Positions 34,489 to 44,222 are shown, counted from the first letter of the stretch. The stretch: DNA of 64,000 nt from Chromatiales bacterium (GCA_024234935.1 JACKNI010000001.1:62001-126000); one strand, 5' to 3'. Program-made: numbers and translations. Notes: generated by a model not told the origin, from the sequence alone.

Positions 34489-35451
34489 TCAGGACCCCTG
34501 GTTGTTCAGGTAAATGGTCTTGCTGATCTGCACGCGCCTTGCACTGGACGGATAATCGTCCGTGCCCGCAATGAGATCACCGAGGTCGGCGTCGGGGGTG
34601 GCGTAGTGCTGCGTATCGCTCCAGCCCTGATCGTCCGCTGCCGTGCCGACCAGCATCCAGAGGCGTACGGCAACAACCGCTGCATCGTCCGTGACCAACG
34701 GATTGTCCCCGTCTACATAACGGTCCACGCCACCATCGCCGTTGGTGTCGATGCCCAGCTGGACCTGCAGGTTTTCCACGCCGGGAATGACCTCATCTTC
34801 GCCAAGGCTGCCGTCGGCGCGGAGTGTCAGTCGGCGCAGCGAAGGCTGACTGGTGTCGAAGCTGGAACGCTCGTTCACGTAGTAGGCACTGACCACGACA
34901 TTGTGCCGCGCGGAATCCGCGCCGAGATCCGGCGATATGCCGTCGGCAAATATCCGGCCGTGGGCAAGACTGGTTTGTACCTGCAGTCGTCCGGCTTCAG
35001 GTACGGGCTGTGTGCCGCCTGACCATGGCTCCGCATGACGCAGTGTCAGCACATCGCTGCCGGCGCGCGGACTGTTGGCAAAGGCGTTGCAGGGGAGGTC
35101 GTAGCGGTCGTCGCTGACTTCGACCGGTACGCCGACCCTGAGTGCCCACGCCGCGACATCCGGGCTGCCGCTGCAGGGCACGGTGACGCCGGCCGGGACT
35201 TCGATCATGGCGGGTTCGGCATTCCGCCCCCAGTAGCGTGCCAGGCGGATATCCGGCTCGATCGTGTCGAGTGCAAAGCGGGCGCTTTCCTGCAGGCGTG
35301 AGAGGCTGTCGCTGGCCCGATAAGTGTTCTTGCTCTGGCTGTACATATAGAGCGCGCCGCCGATCAGGAACAGGCCGATAGACATCGCGACCATCAGTTC
35401 GATCAGGGTCATGCCGCCTTGCTTCGGTGCCGGGGACGCTGCGGAACTCAT
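34489..35451 (-). CDS. pilW: Type IV pilus assembly protein PilW
   Basis: A 320-residue minor pilin. The ATG at 35451 gives a short leader cut before MTLIELMVAMSIGLFLIGGA, with Glu+5. YMYSQSKNTYRASDSLSRLQESARFALD is typical of PilW. The later part has acidic DTNGDGGVDRYVDGDN, a likely calcium loop. The start overlaps the pilV stop (ATGA). Confidence 0.9.
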   Translation of the reverse strand: MSSAASPAPKQGGMTLIELMVAMSIGLFLIGGALYMYSQSKNTYRASDSLSRLQESARFALDTIEPDIRLARYWGRNAEPAMIEVPAGVTVPCSGSPDVAAWALRVGVPVEVSDDRYDLPCNAFANSPRAGSDVLTLRHAEPWSGGTQPVPEAGRLQVQTSLAHGRIFADGISPDLGADSARHNVVVSAYYVNERSSFDTSQPSLRRLTLRADGSLGEDEVIPGVENLQVQLGIDTNGDGGVDRYVDGDNPLVTDDAAVVAVRLWMLVGTAADDQGWSDTQHYATPDADLGDLIAGTDDYPSSARRVQISKTIYLNNQGS

Positions 35452-35921
35452 GGCTGCAGCCTCAGGCTGTAACTGGCCGCTTCGGTTTGACCGATTTCCG
35501 GCCACGCCAGGGTAATGGTGTAGACCGGCGAAGGCGCCGCATCCACCTGTATCTCGGCGCTTGCCCCCTGAGGCAGCTGCGCTTCGATGTCGCTATTCCA
35601 GCTGAACCAGTCGTCCTCGGCGAGTTGAACCGGCGTGCAGTCCGCATCGCCGTTGACGCAGGACTCGTCAGTGCCGGGACCGGTGCCGGCATAGGCGTTG
35701 CCGGCGGGCAGGTTGGCGCGGATACGGTCCGCCATGTCGGCGGCAAGATTGACGGCAGTTGTCCGGTAAACGGCGGTGCGCCCGGCCCGCAGGCCTTCAA
35801 GATAGAGCGCCGCGATACCGAGCATGCCAACCGACATCACCACCAGTGCGACAAGTACTTCGACAAGCGTAAAGCCACGCGCAGCGGAGGATATTCTTGT
35901 GCGGACAGCGCGCATGGTCAT
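35448..35921 (-). CDS. pilV: Type IV pilus modification/minor pilin PilV
   Basis: A 157-residue minor pilin cut before FTLVEVLVALVVMSVGMLGIA with Glu+5. LYLEGLRAGRTAVYRTTAVNLAADMADRIRAN fits PilV. It overlaps fimU and pilW by 4 nt each, so the operon is translationally coupled. Confidence 0.92.
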   Translation of the reverse strand: MTMRAVRTRISSAARGFTLVEVLVALVVMSVGMLGIAALYLEGLRAGRTAVYRTTAVNLAADMADRIRANLPAGNAYAGTGPGTDESCVNGDADCTPVQLAEDDWFSWNSDIEAQLPQGASAEIQVDAAPSPVYTITLAWPEIGQTEAASYSLRLQP

Positions 35922-36511
35922 CGGCAGCCACCCAGCGGGTTGATGTCGGTGTCCTGCAAATCGGAACGCATGCGCCGGATCTCCGGCTGTCCGGTCGGCT
36001 GCACGCGGATCCAGCGTCCGGCAGCCACGCCGCCACCGGTATCACGATCGCCGCGCGCATCGCAGATCTGGATGTCGGTTGTGGATTCCGCGACGCGCAA
36101 GGTACCGGCAGCGGAAAAGGTGATCCGCCCGCCGCTGTCGGCCGGAAAAACACTCAGCTCCAGAACCGGGCCGGAGCCGACAGGGCCGTGTCGTTGCACG
36201 ATTGGCTCTCCCGCATCGACTGCCGCGTTGTCGTCACTGTCGATGAAAACCAGCCATCCATCCTTCAGGTCGCCGTCTGCCTGACAGCTCGTTCCCGCCG
36301 CATTTGCCGGACACAGTACGACGCTGGCCTGCCGGCTGATCGCCTCGCCGCGGGCGGCATGCAGACTGCTTACGAGGTCGTTGACCGCGGTGCTCATGCG
36401 GCTGTTGCTCAACATGTCGTTGAACGCGGGGACGCCCAGTCCCAGCGCGAGCGCCAGAACCGAGATGATGACCATGAGTTCGATGAGGCTGAAGCCTTCT
36501 TTTTTATGCAC
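35918..36511 (-). CDS. fimU: Type IV minor pilin FimU/GspH type
   Basis: A 197-residue GspH/FimT-family pilin with a very short leader (MHKKEG) before FSLIELMVIISVLALALGLG. ARGEAISRQASVVLCPAN is the family signature. In position it is FimU, second after the FimT-like gene and first of the tightly overlapping block. 127 nt separate it from the upstream pilin gene, so it may have its own promoter. Confidence 0.85.
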   Translation of the reverse strand: MHKKEGFSLIELMVIISVLALALGLGVPAFNDMLSNSRMSTAVNDLVSSLHAARGEAISRQASVVLCPANAAGTSCQADGDLKDGWLVFIDSDDNAAVDAGEPIVQRHGPVGSGPVLELSVFPADSGGRITFSAAGTLRVAESTTDIQICDARGDRDTGGGVAAGRWIRVQPTGQPEIRRMRSDLQDTDINPLGGCR

Positions 36512-36638
36512 CGCAACGCCCGACAGGAGACTTTTTCTTCAGGGCCTATCGTGCCCGCATCGGTGGCGCAGGGGAAACGCTGCCGATAACCGGCAATGCA
36601 TTCGGGATGACCGGGGAAACTGAAATTCATTCAGGTTG

Positions 36639-37166
36639 TTATGACGGACATCTAAACTGATTGCTCGCAGGAACTGCTGCAGCACGAGGTCGGCCGGTAT
36701 AGCTCACGATTACGCTTCTTGCGGCGTCGGGTCCACGACGGTCGCAAAAATTCAGGGTGCCGTTCACTGATCGTTTGCCAAAGGGCCGGAACACGAAAGC
36801 GCTGCGGTTGGCTGTGATCACGCCACCCGGATAGCCGGACCCAGCCTGCAGGACTGTCTCGCCAGCATCGACCTGCGGCGGATCGTCACGATCGCGGTTG
36901 ACGAAAACGATGAAGCCCGACTGCCAGGCTTGTGCATGGTTGCAGGTCCTGCCGTCGGTACTCCGGCAGAGCACCACATCGGTGCCGTACTTTTCCGCTT
37001 CCTGTCGCGCGAGGTGAATGCCATGCACATAGCGATTGACCTGTGCGACCATGTCGGCATCGAGCAGCAGCGTGCTGAATGCGGGTACGGCCAGCGTTGC
37101 GAGCACGCCCGCCAGCACGCCGACGAGCAGAAGTTCGAGCAAGCTGAATCCTGCCTGGTTTTGCAT
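36639..37166 (-). CDS. fimT: Type IV minor pilin FimT/GspH type
   Basis: A 175-residue GspH/FimT pilin with leader MQNQAG before FSLLELLLVGVLAGVLATLA. HLARQEAEKYGTDVVLCRS and QSGFIVFVNRDRDD are family patterns. It is first in the cluster, diverging from the Fur-family gene. The symbol is assigned by position; FimT and FimU are hard to tell apart by sequence alone. Confidence 0.82.
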   Translation of the reverse strand: MQNQAGFSLLELLLVGVLAGVLATLAVPAFSTLLLDADMVAQVNRYVHGIHLARQEAEKYGTDVVLCRSTDGRTCNHAQAWQSGFIVFVNRDRDDPPQVDAGETVLQAGSGYPGGVITANRSAFVFRPFGKRSVNGTLNFCDRRGPDAARSVIVSYTGRPRAAAVPASNQFRCPS

Positions 37167-37327
37167 AAGTCACCGGACGGATACGCTAGCGCAGCATTCG
37201 GGCGCAGAACACGCGCCAATCAGCCGAAAGTCGCGGGATTTGCCTGGCGTGATGCCGGTTTGGTTTACACAGTGGCAGTCGGGTGGCTAAAATTCCACCA
37301 TTCAAGGATGTTGTGACTGGAGTCCCA

Positions 37328-37735
37328 GTGAGTTTACGTACCCGGATCGAAGACACCCTGCGCGAGCATGGCGTGACCCCGACGGCGCAGCGCATCGAGG
37401 TCAGCATGCTGCTGCTCGCTGAACCCTGTCACAAGTCGGCTGACCAGATCCTCCAGACCCTGCGCAGCAATGGCAGCCGGGTCTCCAAGGCCACGGTCTA
37501 CAACACGCTGAACCTGCTCTCCAGCAAGGGCATCCTGCGGGCGATCTCGCTTGATCCCACGCGGATCGTCTACGACTCCACGACGGTTGTGCACCACCAC
37601 TTCCTCAATGAGGATACCGGCGAACTGATGGATATCGATCCCAGCCAGGTGGAGTTGCAGAAGCTCCCAGCCCTGCCGCCAGGCATGCGTGCCGAGAGCG
37701 TCGAACTGATCATCCGGGTCCGCCCCAGCAAGTAG
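37328..37735 (+). CDS. Fur-family regulator lacking the CXXC zinc motif
   Basis: A 135-residue Fur-family protein. GTG 37328 is chosen because GGAG lies 5 nt before it and the protein then starts at the family N-terminus; GTGs at 37283 and 37313 are alternatives. The winged helix is clear (HGVTPTAQRIEVSMLLL, SKATVYNTLNLLSSKGIL), and a His-rich strand follows (VVHHHFLNEDTGELMDID). It has no CXXC pair, which classic Fur, Zur and PerR use for structural zinc; this is more like Irr-type members. The metal or signal is unknown. It diverges from the pilus operon. Confidence 0.85.
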   Translation: MSLRTRIEDTLREHGVTPTAQRIEVSMLLLAEPCHKSADQILQTLRSNGSRVSKATVYNTLNLLSSKGILRAISLDPTRIVYDSTTVVHHHFLNEDTGELMDIDPSQVELQKLPALPPGMRAESVELIIRVRPSK

Positions 37736-37808
37736 CCTGTCAGCCGCAAGCGTTGCGGGGCTGCGTTGATTGATGGCCCCGGGTCCTTTCCCTATACTGC
37801 GCGCCGGC

Positions 37809-37884
37809 GCCGGGGTAGCTCAGTTGGTAGAGCACCGCATTCGTAATGCGGGGGTCGGAGGTTCAAATCCTCTCCCCGGCACCA
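37809..37884 (+). tRNA. tRNA-Thr (anticodon CGT)
   Basis: A 76-nt cloverleaf: GCCGGGGTAGCTCAGTTGG, anticodon stem-loop CCGCA-TTCGTAA-TGCGG (anticodon CGT, codon ACG), T-arm GGAGGTTCAAATCC and end CCCCGGCACCA with encoded CCA. Confidence 0.97.
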
Positions 37885-37963
37885 AGCCGTCAACGACCAC
37901 GGCGTGCCTTAAGCAAAAGCTCATATCAGTCGTATACATTGGCAAGTCCTCGGCCTGGGACTG

Positions 37964-38623
37964 ATGATGTATCTGCTGCTTCTGGAAGATGACCTCAATC
38001 TGGGGCGAGCGCTGCACAAGCTGCTGCAGCGCCAATACCGGGTGCACTGGCTGAGAACCCTTGCTGCTGCTCGTGCCCATATGGAGCAGGGTGGCTACGA
38101 CCTGGTGTTGCTTGACCTCGGATTGCCGGACGGCGACGGTGTCGACTGGCTGAGGTCGCTGCGGGCCGCAGGCTCCCAGGTTCCGGTTCTCGTCATCTCC
38201 GCCAGGGATCGCCTCGATGACCGGGTGCGCGGGCTGGACACGGGGGCAGACGACTATCTGGTCAAGCCCTTTGAGCCGGACGAGCTGCTGGCTCGCATCC
38301 GTGTGCTCCTGCGTCGCAAGGCCGGTAGCGCGGAGCCTCGCCTGACTGCGGGCAGCCTGGTCTTTGCGACCGACACCCATCAGGTGTACCTCGATGGCGA
38401 GGAAATCAGCCTGTCACCGAAGGAGCATCAGATACTGGCGGTGTTGATGCAGTCTGTCGACAAGCCGGTCAGCCGCGAACGACTCAACCGGCAGCTTTAC
38501 GGGCTGGGCGAGGGGGTCGATTCAAATACCCTCGAAGTACATATTCACGGTTTGCGAAAGCTGCTGGGCAAGGAGAGGATCGAAACGATCCGCGGCTACG
38601 GTTACAGGCTGGTGCCCTTGTGA
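37964..38623 (+). CDS. OmpR/PhoB-family response regulator
   Basis: 219 residues. The receiver domain has LLLEDD, the phospho-acceptor Asp in LVLLDLGLPDGDG near residue 50, the Ser of VISARD and Lys of YLVKPFEP. The C-terminal winged helix has LSPKEHQILAVLMQ and DSNTLEVHIHGLRKLLG. It looks like the QseB/PmrA branch. It overlaps the sensor kinase gene by 4 nt, so it is its partner. Targets are unknown. Confidence 0.93.
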   Translation: MMYLLLLEDDLNLGRALHKLLQRQYRVHWLRTLAAARAHMEQGGYDLVLLDLGLPDGDGVDWLRSLRAAGSQVPVLVISARDRLDDRVRGLDTGADDYLVKPFEPDELLARIRVLLRRKAGSAEPRLTAGSLVFATDTHQVYLDGEEISLSPKEHQILAVLMQSVDKPVSRERLNRQLYGLGEGVDSNTLEVHIHGLRKLLGKERIETIRGYGYRLVPL

Positions 38624-39933
38624 AACTCCGCTTGTCACAGCTGGTGCTGCTTCTGGCGGTGACGACGGTTGCCACCGCCGTCGCCGGGCTCGTCGCGACT
38701 TATCGTACGGCCGACCACGAACTTCGCCATGTGCTCGACGAGGATCTGGAAAGCCAAACCCGCATGCTTGCCAAGCTGCTGGCTGCCGGCCGCATCGACA
38801 TGCCCCGGGCGGAACTCGCGTTACTGCTTACCAGGGCATTCAAGCCGGATGAGGACGATGCCCTGTGGGCCAGCGTCTACGACCTTTCCACCAATCAGCT
38901 GGCGAGCAACCTTCCGCACAACCTGAAACTGAAGTCGCCGGACAGCGGCAATGTGAGCCTGCGGTGGGGTGGACACGACTGGCGCGGTTACCAACGCCGT
39001 GAAGCGGAACTGGTAGTCCAGTTGCTGCGCCGGGCCGATCTCTATGCGGACGTCCAGGGGGATATCGTCGAGGACATCGTGGTGCCGGTCGTTGCCGGGT
39101 CCGCTATCAATCTGCTGTTGCTGGGTGCCTTCCTTGGCCTGCTGCTGTGGCCGCTGTCCCGGTTGGTCCGGCAGCTGGAAAGCCGCAATGCTGATTCGCT
39201 CGAACCGCTGACCGTTCGTACCCCGATTGCCGAAATCGGTGTACTGCGCGACGCCCTGAACAGATTGATGGAGGGTATCGATTCAGTCCTGCGGAGAGAG
39301 CGGCAGTTCAGCAATGATGTGGCCCATGAACTGCGCACACCGCTCACCACGCTGAAGCTGGAACTCGCCGGTCCAGACCCGGATCTCGCCATGCTGGGTA
39401 CTGAAGTGAACCGGATTGCGCGCGTCGTCGAGCAACTCCTGACCCTCGCCCGAATCGAGGAGGGTCACTGGCGTGCCAGCTTCGCACAGATCCGGTTTGC
39501 TGATTTCTGGGCTGCCGAAGGGCCGCACATTGCCAGTCAGCTTGCAGCTGCACGGATGGAACTGGAGGCCGATATCCAGCCGGTCGCCATCGCCGGCGAC
39601 GCCGTGCTGATCCAGGTATTGATCCAGAACCTGGTCCGGAACGTCATGCAACACTGCGCGCAGCACACCCGGATCCACATCAGCATGACCAGCGAGTCGG
39701 GGCAACCGGTACTCGCCATCAGCGACAACGGCCCCGGGATGGCCCCGGATCAGCTTGAACGACTGAATGCTGGCAGCTTCACCCGCATGGACAGCAAGCA
39801 TGAGGGCCTCGGTCTTGGCCTGGCCATCTGCCACCGCATCGCCCAGGTTCACGGTGCCCGCCTTGTTTTTGCCGCCAATCCGGGCGGTGCGCCGGGCCTG
39901 CGTGTTGAAGTCCGCTTCCCGCTGATCATCTAA
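38620..39933 (+). CDS. Sensor histidine kinase
   Basis: 437 residues, an inner-membrane kinase. TM1 covers about residues 7-27 and TM2 about 155-180, framing a periplasmic sensor of ~125 residues. The H-box is SNDVAHELRTPLTTLKLEL with the phospho-His near 236. The ATP-binding domain has LVRNVMQH (N box), SDNGPGM (G1) and GLGLGLAICHRI (G2). The layout resembles QseC/PmrB kinases; the signal is unknown. Its 3' end overlaps the convergent aminopeptidase by 8 nt. Confidence 0.92.
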   Translation: MKLRLSQLVLLLAVTTVATAVAGLVATYRTADHELRHVLDEDLESQTRMLAKLLAAGRIDMPRAELALLLTRAFKPDEDDALWASVYDLSTNQLASNLPHNLKLKSPDSGNVSLRWGGHDWRGYQRREAELVVQLLRRADLYADVQGDIVEDIVVPVVAGSAINLLLLGAFLGLLLWPLSRLVRQLESRNADSLEPLTVRTPIAEIGVLRDALNRLMEGIDSVLRRERQFSNDVAHELRTPLTTLKLELAGPDPDLAMLGTEVNRIARVVEQLLTLARIEEGHWRASFAQIRFADFWAAEGPHIASQLAAARMELEADIQPVAIAGDAVLIQVLIQNLVRNVMQHCAQHTRIHISMTSESGQPVLAISDNGPGMAPDQLERLNAGSFTRMDSKHEGLGLGLAICHRIAQVHGARLVFAANPGGAPGLRVEVRFPLII

Positions 39934-42625
39934 TGGCGGCGTCCGTCGCCTGGAAAGCCGCAGCGGCTTCCGCGTGCTTGACGGTCACGAGCGCTGTACA
40001 GAGCTCTATTCCCTCGAGAGTTTCGGCCAGCGTACGGTCGGCACCGTCCAGGTGGCTGACGATGGGTGTGAAGAACCCCTCGAGTTCATCGCGCTCGGCT
40101 CTGGTGCAGAAACCGGCGCCGACAGTGGGAAACCAGCGATGACCGAAGTGGGACACCCGGGCGGTGAAGGTCTCGTCGTTTGCCTTGAACCAGTTGAAGG
40201 TGGCCCGGCGCTGGCTGGGGCGCGCCGCCAGCCCGAAGGCGATCGCGGTGGGCTCACGTCCGCGCAGCCGCGGGTCGAGTAACAGTTTGCGCACACGCTC
40301 GCCGACCCCGGGGTCGTCGGTTGCACTGAGCCCGGTAGCCGCCTGACCGCGAAACTGGCTGTCGTTGGACGCCAGCATCCGGTCAATGAGTGTCTCCGCA
40401 AAAGGTGCTCCGTATTCCTGCACGCCGACCTGCAGTGCCACATCGACGAGCGCAGGCGATACGGCGCTGGTATCCAGGGCCGTCTCCGGATTTGCATTGG
40501 TTTTTCCCATGCGGATATAGCGCCGTGCCTTGGCAGCCAGGCTCGAGCGTAGCTCGGGATCGCGCGCCTCCAGCGCCAGGAAGCGGATGAGATTGGTCTG
40601 GAATATTGCCTGTTCCGGCGTTGTCGCCGGGCCGTCCTTCTCGAGCGCATCAAGTCGTGGACGGTACAGGCTTCGCATCAGCGCCCGCACTGCATCGGCG
40701 TTTTCGGGCGCGAGATAGTCGCGCAGCCGTATCAGGTCGCTATCCGGTGCCAGAACGACCTCGGGATAGGGTGACCGGGCCATGATTCTCATCGCCTCGA
40801 CCAGTGACCCGGTGGACAGCCGGTTTGCCTGGTAAGCGGCAGAGAGGCTGTCCGCCACCGCCAGTGCTTCGGCCTCACCGAGCTGGTCGAAATGCGTCAT
40901 GAGCGCGCGCCAGCCATCGTCGTCGAAGCCAAAGCGGTAGTAGCCGGCGCCGTTGGCGTTGGGCATGACAAAAGTCGGGCAGCCTGCCGACTGCAGCGGA
41001 ATGCTGGTTGTTGATTCAGTGAGCAGGGTGCACAGCTTGCCACCGCCAGCCGTATCTCCGTAGCGCAGACAGAGCGGCAGCTGCCAGCTGCGCGCCGGGT
41101 CACCCCGGGAACCGATTGGCAGGTAGCGCGACTGTGCAAGCCGGAGCGAAACGCCGTCAGGCCCGCATTCGGGTTTTGTCGTGACCAGCGGGACGCCGGG
41201 CTGATCGATAAAGCTGCGAAACCCGGGAACGATATCCGCACGCCCCGAGCCCTGGGCCAGTGAGGCCATGAAATCTTCCACGTTCGCCACTGCGTATGGA
41301 AACCGGCGCATGTGTGCCCGGATTCCTGCGCGGAACCTGTCTTCGCCGAGATAGCTCTCGAACATGCCGAGTACTGCGGCACCTTTGAGATAGGTAATGC
41401 CGTCGAAGGCACTGCCGATATCCTGATTGCGGGTGACGGGCTGACGGATCTGTCGTGCGGCGATCCGGCTGTCGATCGTCATGGCGGCGGGGGTCTGCAG
41501 TGCCGGCACGACATCGAAACCCAGATCAGGGTTCCATGCGTCGCCGGCCTTGAACGACATCCAGCTTGCGAAGGCCTCGTTGAGCCAGATGTCGTCCCAC
41601 CACCTGGGTGTCACCAGATCACCGAACCACTGATGCGCAAGTTCATGGGCATGAATCCCGCCAAAGCCGCGGCGCTCTTGCGGGGAGGGATGATCATCCA
41701 GAAGCAATCGGCTATCGCCATAGATGATGGCTCCGGCGTTCTCCATCCCGCCACCAGCTTCCGGCGAAGCGATCAGGTCGAGTTTGGGGTAGGGGAAGGG
41801 CGTATCGAAGTACGCTTCCAGGTAGTCGATGATGGCCGCGGTATTGTCGAGCGCGTATTTGAGCTTGGGGCCCTTGCCGCGGGTTGCGATGCCGCGCAGG
41901 AGCAGGGGCCGGTCGCGGATTGCATTCGGCGGTATCGCCGGTCCATCGACAACATCGAGTGGCCCGACAGCCAGCGCAATCAGGTAAGTGGGCAGCGGCA
42001 GGGTGGTCATGAACTCCACCCGTTTGAGTCCCGCGCCAGCCGGCTGCTCGCTGCGGATGGGCGTGTTGCCGATCACGACATTCGCCGGGCGCGTCGTTAC
42101 GGCAATATCGAACGGCGTCTTGTAGCCGGGTTCATCGAAGCCCGGAAACATGCGTCGTGCATCGATCGGCTCGAACTGGGTGAATGCATAGGATTCCCCG
42201 GCCACAGTCGTGCGATACAGGCCCTCGCCGACCTTGTCGAGCGGTGCGCTGTACTGAATGCGCAGCGTGCCCCGGCCCGCCGGGACTGGTGCGGCGAAGT
42301 CGATCGCCGCCACACCGGTCGGGTCCAGCTGCTGGTAGCGGCCAGCCTGCGTGGTACCGGCAAGGCGGGTTCCGACAGCACCGGTGTACGTGGCAGAGGC
42401 GACCACCAGGCCGTTGCCGTGCAGGTGGATGAGCGGCGTCGGTGCGTCAACCTGAATGTCGATCTCGGTCGTTCCCGAGAACGTCGTCTGGTCCGGCAGT
42501 ATTTCCAGTTCGAGCCGGTAGGCGAGTGGCCGTACAGTGCCGCCGAGCTTTCCGGTCGGGAAGGCTGTCTGAGCGGATGCCGGCAGGGCCACAAGGAGGG
42601 CAATCAGCAGGCTACAGAAGCGCAT
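39926..42625 (-). CDS. M1-family zinc aminopeptidase, exported
   Basis: 899 residues. The signal peptide MRFCSLLIALLVALPASAQ sets the start at 42625; the longer open frame upstream has no domain. M1 signatures are the exopeptidase motif GGGMENAGAI and the zinc motif HELAHQWFG, followed by the third ligand in WLNEAFASW. A C-terminal ERAP1-like domain follows. It should trim peptides in the periplasm and supply amino acids. It lies divergent from a MetE-like gene. Confidence 0.93.
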   Translation of the reverse strand: MRFCSLLIALLVALPASAQTAFPTGKLGGTVRPLAYRLELEILPDQTTFSGTTEIDIQVDAPTPLIHLHGNGLVVASATYTGAVGTRLAGTTQAGRYQQLDPTGVAAIDFAAPVPAGRGTLRIQYSAPLDKVGEGLYRTTVAGESYAFTQFEPIDARRMFPGFDEPGYKTPFDIAVTTRPANVVIGNTPIRSEQPAGAGLKRVEFMTTLPLPTYLIALAVGPLDVVDGPAIPPNAIRDRPLLLRGIATRGKGPKLKYALDNTAAIIDYLEAYFDTPFPYPKLDLIASPEAGGGMENAGAIIYGDSRLLLDDHPSPQERRGFGGIHAHELAHQWFGDLVTPRWWDDIWLNEAFASWMSFKAGDAWNPDLGFDVVPALQTPAAMTIDSRIAARQIRQPVTRNQDIGSAFDGITYLKGAAVLGMFESYLGEDRFRAGIRAHMRRFPYAVANVEDFMASLAQGSGRADIVPGFRSFIDQPGVPLVTTKPECGPDGVSLRLAQSRYLPIGSRGDPARSWQLPLCLRYGDTAGGGKLCTLLTESTTSIPLQSAGCPTFVMPNANGAGYYRFGFDDDGWRALMTHFDQLGEAEALAVADSLSAAYQANRLSTGSLVEAMRIMARSPYPEVVLAPDSDLIRLRDYLAPENADAVRALMRSLYRPRLDALEKDGPATTPEQAIFQTNLIRFLALEARDPELRSSLAAKARRYIRMGKTNANPETALDTSAVSPALVDVALQVGVQEYGAPFAETLIDRMLASNDSQFRGQAATGLSATDDPGVGERVRKLLLDPRLRGREPTAIAFGLAARPSQRRATFNWFKANDETFTARVSHFGHRWFPTVGAGFCTRAERDELEGFFTPIVSHLDGADRTLAETLEGIELCTALVTVKHAEAAAAFQATDAAIR

Positions 42626-42773
42626 GGCAAATATGTCCTGACAGTGCAGTGGATGGATATCAGTGCAGCGGTGAGGCCATTTGAGGCAGGGTTCAGCGCA
42701 CACCACTTCGCTGTTCCGGAGTACCGGTGTAGTGTAGCAGCTGGCATTTTCGCCTGGGTTTGCGACTCTGTTC

Positions 42774-43919
42774 ATGAAGACCAGCTCCCGCAGAATCCTG
42801 ACCACTCATGTCGGCAGCCTGCCCCGTACGCAGGAAGTGGTCGATGTCGTTTTCGCGCGCGAAGCAGGCGAGGCGATCGATGCAGCACAAGCCGATGCCG
42901 TGATAGCCGATGCAATCGGCGACATCGTCAGGCGTCAGAATGACATCGGCATCGATATCGTCAGCGACGGTGAACTGAGCAAGGTCAGTTACGCGACCTA
43001 TATCAAGGATCGTCTTTCCGGGCTGGGCGGAGAGTCCGACCGGGAGCCAGCCCAGGACATGCTGGAGTTCCCCGGAACCTTGCAGCGACGACAGGCCTCC
43101 GGCACCCGTTCGGTGGTCAAGCCACCCCGCTGCATCGGCGAAATCCGCGTCAAGAACCTCGAGCCACTGCAGACCGATCTGCGAAATTTCCAGGCCGCCA
43201 TCCATGCCTCGCCGCCAGTCGAGGCATTCATGAACTCGGCGTCTCCGGGTGTGATTGCACTGTTCCAGCCGAATGATTACTACCCCGGCCACGAGGCTTA
43301 CCTCGATGCGCTGGCCGAGGCCATGCGCGTCGAGTATGAGGGAATTGTTGCCGCGGGATTCCTGCTCCAGATCGACTCGCCCGATATCGGCATGGGCCGG
43401 CACACGATCTTCCGGCACCAGAGCGATCAGGAATACCTGAAACTTGCCAACCTGCACATCGAAGTGCTGAACCACGCGCTGCGCAATATCCCGGCGGACC
43501 GCGTACGGCTGCACGTCTGCTGGGGCAACTATGAAGGACCTCACCACCTCGATGCGCCGATGGACATGGTGCTGCCGGTGGCGTTGAAAGCCAGGGCGCA
43601 AGCGCTGCTGTTTGAATCAGCCAACCCCCGCCACGCGCACGAGTGGACCGTCTTTCGCGATACGAAGCTCCCCGATGACAAGGTGCTGGTCCCGGGCGTA
43701 ATCGATTCGACAAGCAATTTCATCGAGCATCCGCTGCTGATTGCCGAGCGCATTGGCCGTTTCGTCGGGATTGTCGGCATGGAGCGCGTGATTGCCGGCA
43801 CTGATTGTGGATTTGCGACCTTTGCCGGATACGGTGCCGTTGACGGCGAGGTCGCTTTTGCCAAGCTCGGCGCGCTGGTCGAAGGCGCACGAATCGCGAG
43901 CCAGCGCCTGACTGCCTGA
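42774..43919 (+). CDS. MetE C-terminal domain-like, zinc-dependent methyl/thiol transferase
   Basis: A 381-residue protein in the cobalamin-independent methionine synthase fold without the MetE N-terminal domain. It starts with LTTHVGSLPRT and has a zinc pattern HVCWGNYEG near residue 248, a Glu in LLFESANPR and Cys in GTDCGFAT near 344. Related stand-alone proteins include core-MetE enzymes and epoxyalkane:coenzyme M transferases. The substrate cannot be told. It diverges from the aminopeptidase gene with 148 bp between. Confidence 0.85.
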   Translation: MKTSSRRILTTHVGSLPRTQEVVDVVFAREAGEAIDAAQADAVIADAIGDIVRRQNDIGIDIVSDGELSKVSYATYIKDRLSGLGGESDREPAQDMLEFPGTLQRRQASGTRSVVKPPRCIGEIRVKNLEPLQTDLRNFQAAIHASPPVEAFMNSASPGVIALFQPNDYYPGHEAYLDALAEAMRVEYEGIVAAGFLLQIDSPDIGMGRHTIFRHQSDQEYLKLANLHIEVLNHALRNIPADRVRLHVCWGNYEGPHHLDAPMDMVLPVALKARAQALLFESANPRHAHEWTVFRDTKLPDDKVLVPGVIDSTSNFIEHPLLIAERIGRFVGIVGMERVIAGTDCGFATFAGYGAVDGEVAFAKLGALVEGARIASQRLTA

Positions 43920-44132
43920 TCCGCTCGCCCATCCGGGCATCGCTATCATGTGCGTCCGGTGCTGCGAGGCGTTGCGTCTTCAGCAGGATGTGTGGAGTTC
44001 TGTCGCGGGTTGCAGCCGCGAACCGCGGTCAGAATAATGACCGCTGACGCGCGGTTACCTGTCACGCAGCAGTGCGGTGGTTTCCGGGGAGGTCGATCAC
44101 GCCAGAATCAGGGCAACAGGGAGGAAAACTGG

Positions 44133-44219
44133 ATGCAGACCACATTCAAACTGGCCGGATGCGATGTGGATGGCCGGAGCCGGGATTTCCTCCATGGACT
44201 TGTAGCCGGCAGGGGCTGA
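44133..44219 (+). CDS. Possible 28-residue leader peptide upstream of the symporter
   Basis: ATG 44133 is preceded by GGGAGGAAAA at SD distance, a stronger signal than the downstream symporter has. The peptide starts MQTTFKLAGCDVDGRS and ends GLVAGRG. The stop lies 3 nt before the GTG of the symporter gene, whose SD (AGGGG) is inside the small ORF. This suits translational coupling. It may also be chance; no homology is known to me. Confidence 0.35.
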   Translation: MQTTFKLAGCDVDGRSRDFLHGLVAGRG

Positions 44220-44222
44220 GTC

